Assembly (NCBI RefSeq): GCF_005502745.1
Contig: NZ_SCNL01000002.1
Span: 1 to 64,000, forward strand
Length of the DNA: 64,000 bases
Direction: 5' to 3'
From: Sphingomonas sp. 3P27F8
Lineage (GTDB): Bacteria > Pseudomonadota > Alphaproteobacteria > Sphingomonadales > Sphingomonadaceae
Each line of letters starts with the position of its first letter. Position 1 is the stretch's first letter. This document shows, in pieces, positions 50,760-59,347 of this stretch. Made by a program: the position numbers and the translations under genes. The notes beneath the pieces were generated by a model that saw only the letters and a program-made list of their open reading frames with translations, was not told the DNA's origin and searched no databases.

Positions 50760-53700
50760 TCAGTAATCCCGCGAGTAACGCACGGTCGCATTTGAGCCGC
50801 CGAACGAACCCGCCTGCGTCAGGACGCTCAGCGATTTGGTGAGCGCGACGGTAAGCTGCGTCGCGGTGAAGCCGCGCGCATCGGTGACGATCTCGATATA
50901 AATGTTACGCGTGATGTATTTGCCCGCAGCAAGCGCCGTGCCGCGTCCGGTCGCCTGATCGGCACCCAGCACGCGCAGGCGATCGAATCCGGTCGCGGAG
51001 CGAAGCTTACCAAGCGGATTAAGCCCGCCGCCCGATCCGCGCAATGAATTGAGCGCAGCCGCCAATTGTATCGCCTCTGTCGCGGAAAGGTTCTCCGGGT
51101 TGGTGCCGAACAGTAATCGGCTCAGCACCTCATCCTGTGGCAGCGATGGTGTTGAGGTAAACGTGATCTGCGGCTTCTGCCCGGTGCCCGCGATGTTGAT
51201 ATTAAACGTCGTGCTGTCTTTGGTGGTGTTCGCCTGAATATCGATATCCGGGTCTGTCAACGCACCGCCTTGGAAGCGGATACGACCGCGCGTCACGTCG
51301 AAGCGCGTCCCTGCGAACGAATAGGTGCCGCGAACGAGATCCAGCCCGCCGGTAATGATCGGCGCGGTCGATGTGCCGCTCACCCGCATATCCATCTGCC
51401 ATTCGCTCTCCAGCCCCATGCCGGAAACGAACAACTGGTTGGCGGCCCGGATACGCATATCTAGCTTGAACAGGCCGACGGAGGGGGCAGCCGGCCGGTC
51501 GGTCGCCCGCGCAACGCGAATGTCCCGCTTCCAGCGTACGCCGCTAAGCTCCGGCACTTCCGCCGCGCCCTGGCGGATGATCTCATAGCGCGCATTGGGG
51601 ATGGTAAGATCGGCTTTGATGAGGCCGCCACCGGCGCCGTTCGATATATTCAGCGTGCCGCTGGCGGTCGCCCCCAGGCTATCGGATTTGGCGAGCCGCG
51701 CATTGTTGAGCGTCGCTGTCAAATTCATTGGATAGCCTTGCTCGGCGGCCAGGCTAACGAAGCCCTTCGCCTGCACCGTGCCGTCTCCGGCACGCGCCTG
51801 CAGCGAGTCTATCTCCAGCCGGTCGGCTGTGAAACGCGCGCGAAGCTGCATCTGCGACAGCCGCGTTCCGTAGGTTTCGTTGTCGTAGGTAAGGTTGTCC
51901 GCGCGCGCGATGCCGTTAAGTTGCGGCGCCGTAACCCGGCCACCGAAATCGGCGGCGACAGCGATCGGGCCGGAGAGCTGTTGATTGGCCAGCCCTGCAA
52001 AGCTGAACAACACCGCGGCCGGCCCATTGTAGCGAATGCCGCCACCAAGCGGGGCCTGGAGCAGCCGCGTCATCCATGATCCGTCTCCGGAAGGCAACGG
52101 CCGCAGCGTGGCAGCCATCCGGCCAACAGTGGTCGCTCCGCGTTTAACGATCGCACGCGCTTCGCCGCCATCGCTGACGAGCCGCCCGGCAAACTCTACA
52201 TCCACCGGGGTGGATACAGACGCCAGGCTGGAGCGAGTGAACCCGGTGATCGTCATCCGCGCGTCGGCTTGCGGGAACGCACTCGCGCTGGCCTGCGTAA
52301 AATCGAGGCTCCCCGTCGCCTGCCCGCCCAGCCCGATGTCGGGGACGAAGGCGTTGAGGATCGACAGGTCGAGACTTTCGAGGCGCGCTTGCGCCACCAG
52401 CTTTGGCCCATAACTGCCAGCAATCCGCGCCCTGCCCTTGTCGAATATGAGCAGAGTCGGCTGGAGCGTGTAGGTGCCATGCGTTGCGATGATGTGCGCC
52501 GGGCTGCCGGTTTTGAAACCCACTCCGTTTGCCTGCCCGGTCAGCGCCACGAGGTAATCATCTGGCGCAAGCCTGGCGTTGGCCGCCAAGCGGAAGGGAA
52601 CGCTGTTCGAACCGGCCAGCACGGCCTGCGCGGTGCCCCTGCCATTGGCGTAGTTCACCTTTGCGCGCGCCGTGTCGATCACGGTTGGGCCATAGCGCAT
52701 GTCGGCGACTTGCACGTCGGCAATCACCTGCGGCTTTTCGCGCAGCACGATGCTTGCCGTAACCAGGGCGCGGCCGATCGTGAAATCCACCGCCCCCGGT
52801 ATCTTGGCGTTATCGGCACGCGCGTTGACGTCGGCGCGCTGGTATTGCCCCTCAGCGCCAAGACGCGCGTTGCCGGAAAGGCCGGAGCCGGCGAACTGAA
52901 GCTGCCCCGCGAACGGCCCCGCCGCAGTCTGCACGACGCGGCCGGCGACGGTGACGCCGGCAAAGATCACCTTGCGGATATCGATCGCCAGTTGCTTGCC
53001 AGAATGGACAAGGACGTCGGCGTTGAACGGTCCATAAGTCGTTCCGCCCTGCGCCGTCACGGCATAGGCGCCGTTCCGGCCTACAATCCGCGCATTGAGA
53101 TCGACGAGCCCCACGCCCACGCCGGGCCGGGGTGCGCGCAGCAACACTATTGGATCGGTGGCGCTCCCACTCACCCGCGCGAACAACGGCCCATATTGCG
53201 TAGAATAGGCAGCCGCCGAAACCGCCAGTCGGCCATTGTTCAGCTCATATCGCCCTTCCCCGTGCGTCACCCGGAATTGCGGAGCGTTGAGCCGCAGGTT
53301 GGTGAAAGTAACCAGACCTTCCGGCGCATAGCCGACATCGGCACGCATCACCGCATTGCCGCCCAGGAAGGTGCGCGCACCGGAATTGAATATCTGGCGC
53401 GTCTGCGCGACGATCCTGCCGCTTATGCCGAAGCCGCCGCGCGCGGCCGGCACCAGCCTTGCATCCGTCGTGAGGTTGACGATGCCGATGCTCTCGATGC
53501 GGTAGTTGTTGATACGCCCTTTGAGCGCGCCGGTGTAACGCCCCGTCTTGATGTTGGCGGCAATGATTGCTGTGGCGTCGATATTGTCGGAGCGGATGCG
53601 CAGATTGTCTGACAGCACTGACGGCATCGTGATTGCCACGTCGCCATCGATCCGGACGTTATTGGTAAGGCCGCCTACCGCCGCGTTGAGCCCGCCAATC

Positions 53701-54962
53701 CGGCGCGCGCGCGCATGCACCGGCACGAGGATGCGATGCGCATCCACCCGCGCCTGGCCCTCGGCGTAAAGATTTTCGACAATGGTGTCGGCGAAGCCCA
53801 GCGCGCTCGCGCGGATCTTGTAATCGACCACGGGCATCGCGAACGGGCCATTGAGCACCAGCCGCGCCAACACGTCACGGCCGCGCACATTCGGTGCGAT
53901 CGCGCCGGGGGTGAGCAACTGGGCATCGACGGCGAAATTGCCGAACCGGCTGTTGGCGAGATCGACGATACCGCCCGCATCCACCACCAGAGCGTCGGAC
54001 TTCAGCTTGATCCGCGTATCGGCCCTGCGCTGCGCGAGAGTCGTATCGATGGCGACATCCAGCCGCGGGGCGGTGAGCCGTTCAACCGGCCCCTCGAGGT
54101 AAAGCCCGGGCTTCGTATAGCCGCGTACCTCGATATGCCCGGTGTGAGCGGTAATGCCCAGATCGGCCAACTGTCCGCCGCCGAGCGACGCCAGCATCTT
54201 TCCCGACCACGCCTTCCAGCTGCCCTTGCCGCCGATGGTCGCGATCAGCGGCGTTTTCGTCCCCGCGAGTGAGGAGACCACGCCACCCGCCGGCGCAAAC
54301 AGCCGCGCATTCAGATCGAGCTTGTCCTCATCCGGCACCGCATCAAGCCGCAGACGCAGCGTATCCCCGCCGCCGATCCCCGGCCCGCGCAATGCCACCG
54401 CATCCACATCGAGCTTCGCGCGCCGGTCGGCGATGTGCGCCGCACCGATGATCCTCCCGATATGCCGCGCTCCCGCGACGGGCGGCTCCATCACGAACCG
54501 ATCGACCCGCAAGCGGCCGATATCGATATCGAGATCCGGCAGGAACGGCGCGTTGGGGTCGCTGGGCTGCGGCGTGAACGCCGGATTGCGCCTCAGGGTG
54601 ACGAGCGCGCTTTCCAGGCTGCGCACATCGACATGATTCCCGATGAACGCGAACGGTCGCCAGTCGACGTCGATACGCGGCGAGGTCAGGAAAACGCCCT
54701 TCGGATCGCTGACCTGCACATCGGAAAGCGTCATTCGCCCGTAAAGTGAGCCATCGATCCTTCCGACGCGGATATTGAGGCCTGTGGCGGTCTTATAGGC
54801 GCCGAGCTGATCGGCGACGAGGCGGCGGCCCGGATCGGTGTTGATCCCCGCCACAATCACCAGCAGCAACAGAGCCAGTGCGCAGATCGCGATACCGAGC
54901 CACTTCATGATACGCTGCCACAGTGGTCGAGCGACGTGAGCGGGAACGCCATCCTCCGCCAT
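50760..54962 (-). CDS. tamB: Translocation/lipid-transport protein TamB (DUF490)
   Basis: A 1400-residue AsmA-like TamB protein. An N-terminal membrane anchor is clear (about 22-42, IAICALALLLLVIVAGINT), followed by a very long periplasmic stretch of repeating beta strands (the bridge groove). The conserved TamB C-terminal domain (about 1050-1400) ends VLTQAGSFGGSNATVRYSRDY. With TamA it forms the TAM complex, implicated in outer-membrane protein assembly and phospholipid transport across the periplasm. Its start overlaps the tamA stop by one base, so the pair is translationally coupled. Confidence 0.93.
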   Translation of the reverse strand: MAEDGVPAHVARPLWQRIMKWLGIAICALALLLLVIVAGINTDPGRRLVADQLGAYKTATGLNIRVGRIDGSLYGRMTLSDVQVSDPKGVFLTSPRIDVDWRPFAFIGNHVDVRSLESALVTLRRNPAFTPQPSDPNAPFLPDLDIDIGRLRVDRFVMEPPVAGARHIGRIIGAAHIADRRAKLDVDAVALRGPGIGGGDTLRLRLDAVPDEDKLDLNARLFAPAGGVVSSLAGTKTPLIATIGGKGSWKAWSGKMLASLGGGQLADLGITAHTGHIEVRGYTKPGLYLEGPVERLTAPRLDVAIDTTLAQRRADTRIKLKSDALVVDAGGIVDLANSRFGNFAVDAQLLTPGAIAPNVRGRDVLARLVLNGPFAMPVVDYKIRASALGFADTIVENLYAEGQARVDAHRILVPVHARARRIGGLNAAVGGLTNNVRIDGDVAITMPSVLSDNLRIRSDNIDATAIIAANIKTGRYTGALKGRINNYRIESIGIVNLTTDARLVPAARGGFGISGRIVAQTRQIFNSGARTFLGGNAVMRADVGYAPEGLVTFTNLRLNAPQFRVTHGEGRYELNNGRLAVSAAAYSTQYGPLFARVSGSATDPIVLLRAPRPGVGVGLVDLNARIVGRNGAYAVTAQGGTTYGPFNADVLVHSGKQLAIDIRKVIFAGVTVAGRVVQTAAGPFAGQLQFAGSGLSGNARLGAEGQYQRADVNARADNAKIPGAVDFTIGRALVTASIVLREKPQVIADVQVADMRYGPTVIDTARAKVNYANGRGTAQAVLAGSNSVPFRLAANARLAPDDYLVALTGQANGVGFKTGSPAHIIATHGTYTLQPTLLIFDKGRARIAGSYGPKLVAQARLESLDLSILNAFVPDIGLGGQATGSLDFTQASASAFPQADARMTITGFTRSSLASVSTPVDVEFAGRLVSDGGEARAIVKRGATTVGRMAATLRPLPSGDGSWMTRLLQAPLGGGIRYNGPAAVLFSFAGLANQQLSGPIAVAADFGGRVTAPQLNGIARADNLTYDNETYGTRLSQMQLRARFTADRLEIDSLQARAGDGTVQAKGFVSLAAEQGYPMNLTATLNNARLAKSDSLGATASGTLNISNGAGGGLIKADLTIPNARYEIIRQGAAEVPELSGVRWKRDIRVARATDRPAAPSVGLFKLDMRIRAANQLFVSGMGLESEWQMDMRVSGTSTAPIITGGLDLVRGTYSFAGTRFDVTRGRIRFQGGALTDPDIDIQANTTKDSTTFNINIAGTGQKPQITFTSTPSLPQDEVLSRLLFGTNPENLSATEAIQLAAALNSLRGSGGGLNPLGKLRSATGFDRLRVLGADQATGRGTALAAGKYITRNIYIEIVTDARGFTATQLTVALTKSLSVLTQAGSFGGSNATVRYSRDY

Positions 54963-57055
54963 CAGAAAGCCTGCCCGATCGAGATATAGAGCGCGATATT
55001 GCCATCGCCCTTGCGCGGGTTGAGCGGGGTAGCGAGGTCTAGCCGCATCGGGCCGAAATTGGTGTAGAAGCGGCCGCCGATGCCAGCACCAAAGCGCAGG
55101 TCGCTAGCCTTGGGCAAAACGCTTTCATAGGCGTTGCCGGCATCGATGAACGGCACGATCCCGAAATTGCCGAAGCGATAACGCGCCTCCAGCGAGAATT
55201 CGTTGATGCTTCGCCCACCCACCGGGTTGCCCTGCGGATCGAACGGCCCCAGCCGCTGGTAGCCATAGCCACGTACCGATCCGCCGCCACCGCCATAATA
55301 ACGCCGCGAGGGCGCAAGCTCATCGCGCGAAGTCCCTACGATCGATCCCGCTCGTGCCCGCCCCGCGATCACCAGACTGTCCAGAACCGGGTAATAGAAT
55401 GTTCCCTCGACCATCATGCGGACATAAGGATCGACCGAGCCCTGAACCGACGTTTCCGGGCTGAGGTTCAGCTTCACGCGATAGCCGCGCGTCGGATTGA
55501 GAAGGTTGTCCGAAGTATCCCACATGGCCTGAAGCGGCACTGCCGCGATGCCGTAGGTACGCCGCACGCGATCGCCGCGCGCGAAGTCATAGACGCTCTC
55601 GTTCGTGCCGGTCAGTTCCGCGCCGTAGGCATAGGTCAGCTTCTTCTGCCACAGCGGCGTGGAATCGTAGCTCCAGCGCACCGCGAGCGTGCCTGTGATC
55701 GCATTGAACGCATCGTAATTCTGGCGAAGGCCGCTCGCGATGATCGAGAACGTGCGATCGCGCTGCCCGGCATTGGCGCGGCGCAGGGTCGCGGAGGCGC
55801 CCTGCTGCTGCGTGCCCGCGATCGCGGAAAGGATCAGCGCACCTTCGGGGGGGAAAAGGTTGCGGCTGGTCCATGTCCCCTCCAGCTTGATCCCCTCGCC
55901 CGTGCCATAGCCGGCGGTGGCGGCGATGCTGCGCGTCTTCCCCTGGCTCTGGTTGATGAGCAGATCGACCAGTTCAGTTCCGTCGGGCCCCGGCTCTCCC
56001 GTCGCGACTGGTTCCACCGAGATCGAATTGAACAGGCCGGTAGCTGCCAGCGCCTGGCGCAGATCGTCCGTTTTGCGCGCGTCATACAGATCCCCCTGCT
56101 TGAAGCGCGGAAAGACATTCAGATGCTTTAATCCGAATACCGGATCGCCGGTGGTGCGCAACTTGCCGAAGCTGCTGCGCGCGCCGGTTTCCACTGGAAG
56201 TGTATAGTCCCCGATCAGGGTCTGATCGTCGAGCAGGATATCGCGCTGCCCCACCTTCGCGAACGGATAGCCGCGCTGCGGCAGCACAAGGCTGACGTTC
56301 GCCTCCGCCGCCTCGATCCGCGCCGCATCGATCGGATCGCCTGTCTTAAGCGGCAATTGCGCGCGCACCAGCCCGACCGGCACGGTCGGGGGCGATACGA
56401 CGTTGATCGCGCCGAGATGATAAAGCCTGCCGGGCGAGGCGCTGATGATCGCTCTGACATTGCCCGCCTGCCCCGGCACCGGCTCGATTACCGAATGGGC
56501 GACGCCATCATAATATCCGCGCGATTTCATCAGCCGCACTGCCAATGCCTCGTCCTCGTGCGCGCGCGCCGAGATCTGCGTGGCATTGGCGGCCTTGCCG
56601 CCGCCGTTCTTCAACGAAGAAAAGGACTTGAACTCGCTGTCCAGATCGATCGCATCAAGCCCGCGTACGACAAGCTGATAGCGTATTTCGGGTGCCGGTT
56701 TTTCCTTGACGTCGGCTGCCGATTCCAGCGGCACGGTCTGAAAATTGGCGATAGGCGGCAGCGGCTGTTCGAGTCGGCGATCTTCGGATGCGGGCGGGGG
56801 CAAAGTGCCCGATGGGGCGATGGGCGCGGATGCGGATGCCGGCTGTTCCGCCACCGGCATCGGCTCGAGCGGCGCGTTCATGTCAGCCGACAGCGGCGGC
56901 AGAGCCTTGTCAAACTCCGCATCAGGCACGATTGGCTTATCGTCTTGCGACTTGCCCGCAGCAGGATTGGCAGACTGCGCCTGAGCGTTGGCCGGGGGCG
57001 AGGTAGCAACCAGCAATGCGGTCGTCACACAACTCAGACGAACAACCGCAAACCC
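54962..57055 (-). CDS. tamA: Outer-membrane assembly protein TamA (Omp85 family)
   Basis: A 697-residue Omp85-superfamily protein. A signal peptide (VVRLSCVTTALLVATSPPANAQ) is followed by an unusual Pro-rich linker of about 100 residues, POTRA domains (about 130-330) and a 16-strand barrel. The barrel carries the Omp85 motif GGGGSVRGYGYQRLGPFD and ends in IALYISIGQAF with a terminal Phe. The GTG at 57055 is chosen because AAGGGGA precedes it and a clean signal peptide follows. An ATG at 57136 gives a 724-residue alternative. It works with TamB encoded directly downstream. Confidence 0.9.
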   Translation of the reverse strand, partial: GFAVVRLSCVTTALLVATSPPANAQAQSANPAAGKSQDDKPIVPDAEFDKALPPLSADMNAPLEPMPVAEQPASASAPIAPSGTLPPPASEDRRLEQPLPPIANFQTVPLESAADVKEKPAPEIRYQLVVRGLDAIDLDSEFKSFSSLKNGGGKAANATQISARAHEDEALAVRLMKSRGYYDGVAHSVIEPVPGQAGNVRAIISASPGRLYHLGAINVVSPPTVPVGLVRAQLPLKTGDPIDAARIEAAEANVSLVLPQRGYPFAKVGQRDILLDDQTLIGDYTLPVETGARSSFGKLRTTGDPVFGLKHLNVFPRFKQGDLYDARKTDDLRQALAATGLFNSISVEPVATGEPGPDGTELVDLLINQSQGKTRSIAATAGYGTGEGIKLEGTWTSRNLFPPEGALILSAIAGTQQQGASATLRRANAGQRDRTFSIIASGLRQNYDAFNAITGTLAVRWSYDSTPLWQKKLTYAYGAELTGTNESVYDFARGDRVRRTYGIAAVPLQAMWDTSDNLLNPTRGYRVKLNLSPETSVQGSVDPYVRMMVEGTFYYPVLDSLVIAGRARAGSIVGTSRDELAPSRRYYGGGGGSVRGYGYQRLGPFDPQGNPVGGRSINEFSLEARYRFGNFGIVPFIDAGNAYESVLPKASDLRFGAGIGGRFYTNFGPMRLDLATPLNPRKGDGNIALYISIGQAF

Positions 57056-57237
57056 CACGCACGATCCCCTTTTGCTTCCGGGCGCACGATAGAGTCTGAA
57101 CTTCTCCCCGGACAGGGGAAACGCGCGATTTCCCAAACGGTTTCATGCGGCTCGTCGAACCGGGGTTGGCAAAGGGCTTGCCAATCGCCCCGAATGGCGG
57201 CGATGAAGCCGCTCCTCGGCAAGGCGGAAGGATCACC

Positions 57238-58011
57238 GTGAAAGAGCATATCGAGATTTCGCTGACCGGCCATGTCGCCGTCGTGACTATCGATCGTGAG
57301 CCGCATAATCACGTCAATGCCGCGTTGATCGGCGCACTCGCTGACACGTTCGAGGAGCTCGATCGCAACGATCAGTGCCGCGTGATCGTGTTGAAGACGG
57401 CCGGGCGCGTGTTCTGCGGCGGCGCTGACCTCTCGGGCGACAAGCCGCTGGTCACCGAAAGCGGAGAGGCGGAAACCCCGATCCTTTATCGCAATGCGGT
57501 ACGATTGTTCACCACGCGCAAGCCGATCGTGGCCGCGATCCAGGGTGCAGCGGTCGGCGCCGGGCTCGGCCTTGCGCTGGTCGCGGATTTTCGCGTCGCC
57601 GCGCCCGAAGCGCGTTTTTCCGCCAATTTCGTCAGCCTCGGTTTCCATGCCGGCTTCGGCATCTCGCATACGCTGCCGCGCGTGATCGGCGTGCAGAAGG
57701 CATCGCTGATGCTGCTGACCGGCCGTCGCGTGAAGGCGGAGGAGGCGCTCGCCTTCGGCCTGATCGATGAGCTTGTGCCGGCAGACCGCCTCGACGCGGC
57801 GGCGGCGGGGCTCGCTGAGGAAATAGCGGCGGCGGCGCCGCTTGGCGTGGAGGCGACCCGCGCGACATTACGCGCAGAGCTCGCCGCGGCGGTGGAGCGG
57901 CAGACCCAGCATGAACGCGCCGAGCAGGATCGATTGATGGCGACGGGCGATTTTCGCGAGGGCATCAAGGCTGTGGCGGAGCGTCGCCCAGGTAACTTCA
58001 CCCGGCGATAA
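57238..58011 (+). CDS. Enoyl-CoA hydratase/isomerase-fold (crotonase) protein
   Basis: A 257-residue crotonase-superfamily protein. The CoA-binding and oxyanion-hole segments are recognisable: RVIVLKTAGRVFCGGADLSG (first hole Gly/Ala) and AIQGAAVGAGLGLALVADFRVA. The two glutamates that add water in true hydratases are absent: the usual GGGCELA is GAGLGLA and the usual PEI/LLG is NFVSLG. Hydratase activity is therefore doubtful, and a hydrolase, isomerase or decarboxylase role is possible. GTG 57238 is preceded by AAGGA with 5-base spacing; the in-frame ATG at 57145 adds unrelated residues. It diverges from tamA. Confidence 0.85.
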   Translation: MKEHIEISLTGHVAVVTIDREPHNHVNAALIGALADTFEELDRNDQCRVIVLKTAGRVFCGGADLSGDKPLVTESGEAETPILYRNAVRLFTTRKPIVAAIQGAAVGAGLGLALVADFRVAAPEARFSANFVSLGFHAGFGISHTLPRVIGVQKASLMLLTGRRVKAEEALAFGLIDELVPADRLDAAAAGLAEEIAAAAPLGVEATRATLRAELAAAVERQTQHERAEQDRLMATGDFREGIKAVAERRPGNFTRR

Positions 58012-58061
58012 ACGCCTGTGCCGGTGCGATCGTTCGTCGCTTGAGGCTTCACGTTTGCGTC

Positions 58062-58084
58062 CGATCCGATTATCGAACGGATCG
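58062..58084. promoter_or_regulatory. Inverted repeat upstream of the RND efflux operon, candidate operator
   Basis: CGATCCG-N9-CGGATCG forms a 7-bp perfect inverted repeat at 58062-58084, about 65 bp upstream of the adaptor start and within the likely promoter region. It resembles a TetR- or MarR-type operator in size. No regulator gene is nearby. Confidence 0.4.
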
Positions 58085-58147
58085 AAACGCCGCACCGGGC
58101 ATTTTCCCGACCGAAACGCGGCTTAAACCTTCGGCAGGAACAGGATT

Positions 58148-59344
58148 TTGCGCACGAGGACGATCGGCGAACTGACGCCCATTATTTCGCTTGCGCTGAT
58201 CCTGGCGGCATGTGGAAGCGGTGGGACCGACGCTTCCAGCAAGAAGCGGGCAAGCAACGGCGCGGTGCAGGTCGGCTACATCGTTGCGCGCACGGCAAGC
58301 GTGCCGATCCCGGCCGAGTTGCCCGGCCGCACCGTCGCGTTCCAGAGTTCCGAGGTGCGGCCGCAGGTGAGCGGGGTAATCCAGCGCCGCTTCTTTACCG
58401 AGGGATCGATCGTCAAGCAGGGCCAGCCGCTCTATCAGATCGATCCCAGCCTCTATCGCGCCGCGACCAACCAGGCGTCGGCCAATCTCGCCAGCGCTGA
58501 AGCGACCGCCGCCGCCGCCAAGATCAAGGCGGATCGATATCGCCCGCTCGCCGAGATCGAGGCGGTGAGCAAGCAGGATTACACCGATGCGCTCGCCGCC
58601 CAGCGGCAGGCACAGGCATCGATCCTGCAAAACAAGGCGCAGCTGGATACCGCGCGAACCAACCTGCGCTTCACCACCGTTCCCGCACCGATCACCGGGC
58701 GGATCGGACGGTCCCTGTTCACCGTCGGCGCGCTCGTCACGACCAGCCAGACCGATCCGTTGGCGACGATCCAGCAGCTCGATCCGATCTACGTCGACAT
58801 CCAGCAATCTTCCGCGGCGCTTCTGCAGTTGCGCCGCAGCCTCGCGTCCGGCGGGGCGGTGCCGACGCGCGCTGCGGTACGGCTCAAGCTCGAGGACGGC
58901 GGGGAATATGATCTTGCCGGGAGCGTGGAGTTTTCGGAAGTCGTCGTCGATCCGAGCACCGGCACGGTGACGCTGCGCGCACGCTTTCCCAATCCGACCG
59001 GCCTGTTGCTGCCCGGCATGTTCGTGCGCGCGATATTCGCGCAGGCGATCGATCCGACCGCTATTCTTGTGCCGCAGGCGGCGGTGGCGCGCGATCCGAA
59101 GGGAAATGCCACCGTCTGGGTGGTCGGCCCCAATAACAGGGCCACGCAGAAGAGCATCGTGGCCGATCGCACGCAGGGTTCGTTCTGGGTGGTGACGCGC
59201 GGCCTTGCGCCCGGCGATCGCGTCATCACGCAGGGAACCGGGAAGTTGCAGGCGAACATGGCGATCAATCCGGTGCCCGCCGATTCGCCGCAACGCATCG
59301 CGCCGCCGTCGCAGCAGCAGTCTCAGGGCAAGAAAGCCGGCTGA
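58148..59344 (+). CDS. RND efflux periplasmic adaptor (MexA/AcrA family)
   Basis: A 398-residue lipoprotein membrane-fusion protein joining the RND pump to the outer-membrane channel. The signal with lipobox LAAC ends near residue 22. It is followed by the beta-barrel and lipoyl parts (VRPQVSGVIQRRFFTEGSIVKQGQPLYQIDPSLY), an alpha-hairpin with ASANLASAEATAAAAKIKADRY and the C-terminal membrane-proximal domain (TAILVPQAAVARDPKGNATVWVV). The start is a TTG at 58148 with AGGA upstream, a non-standard codon. Three bases separate it from the pump gene. Confidence 0.93.
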   Translation: MRTRTIGELTPIISLALILAACGSGGTDASSKKRASNGAVQVGYIVARTASVPIPAELPGRTVAFQSSEVRPQVSGVIQRRFFTEGSIVKQGQPLYQIDPSLYRAATNQASANLASAEATAAAAKIKADRYRPLAEIEAVSKQDYTDALAAQRQAQASILQNKAQLDTARTNLRFTTVPAPITGRIGRSLFTVGALVTTSQTDPLATIQQLDPIYVDIQQSSAALLQLRRSLASGGAVPTRAAVRLKLEDGGEYDLAGSVEFSEVVVDPSTGTVTLRARFPNPTGLLLPGMFVRAIFAQAIDPTAILVPQAAVARDPKGNATVWVVGPNNRATQKSIVADRTQGSFWVVTRGLAPGDRVITQGTGKLQANMAINPVPADSPQRIAPPSQQQSQGKKAG

Positions 59345-59347
59345 ACC

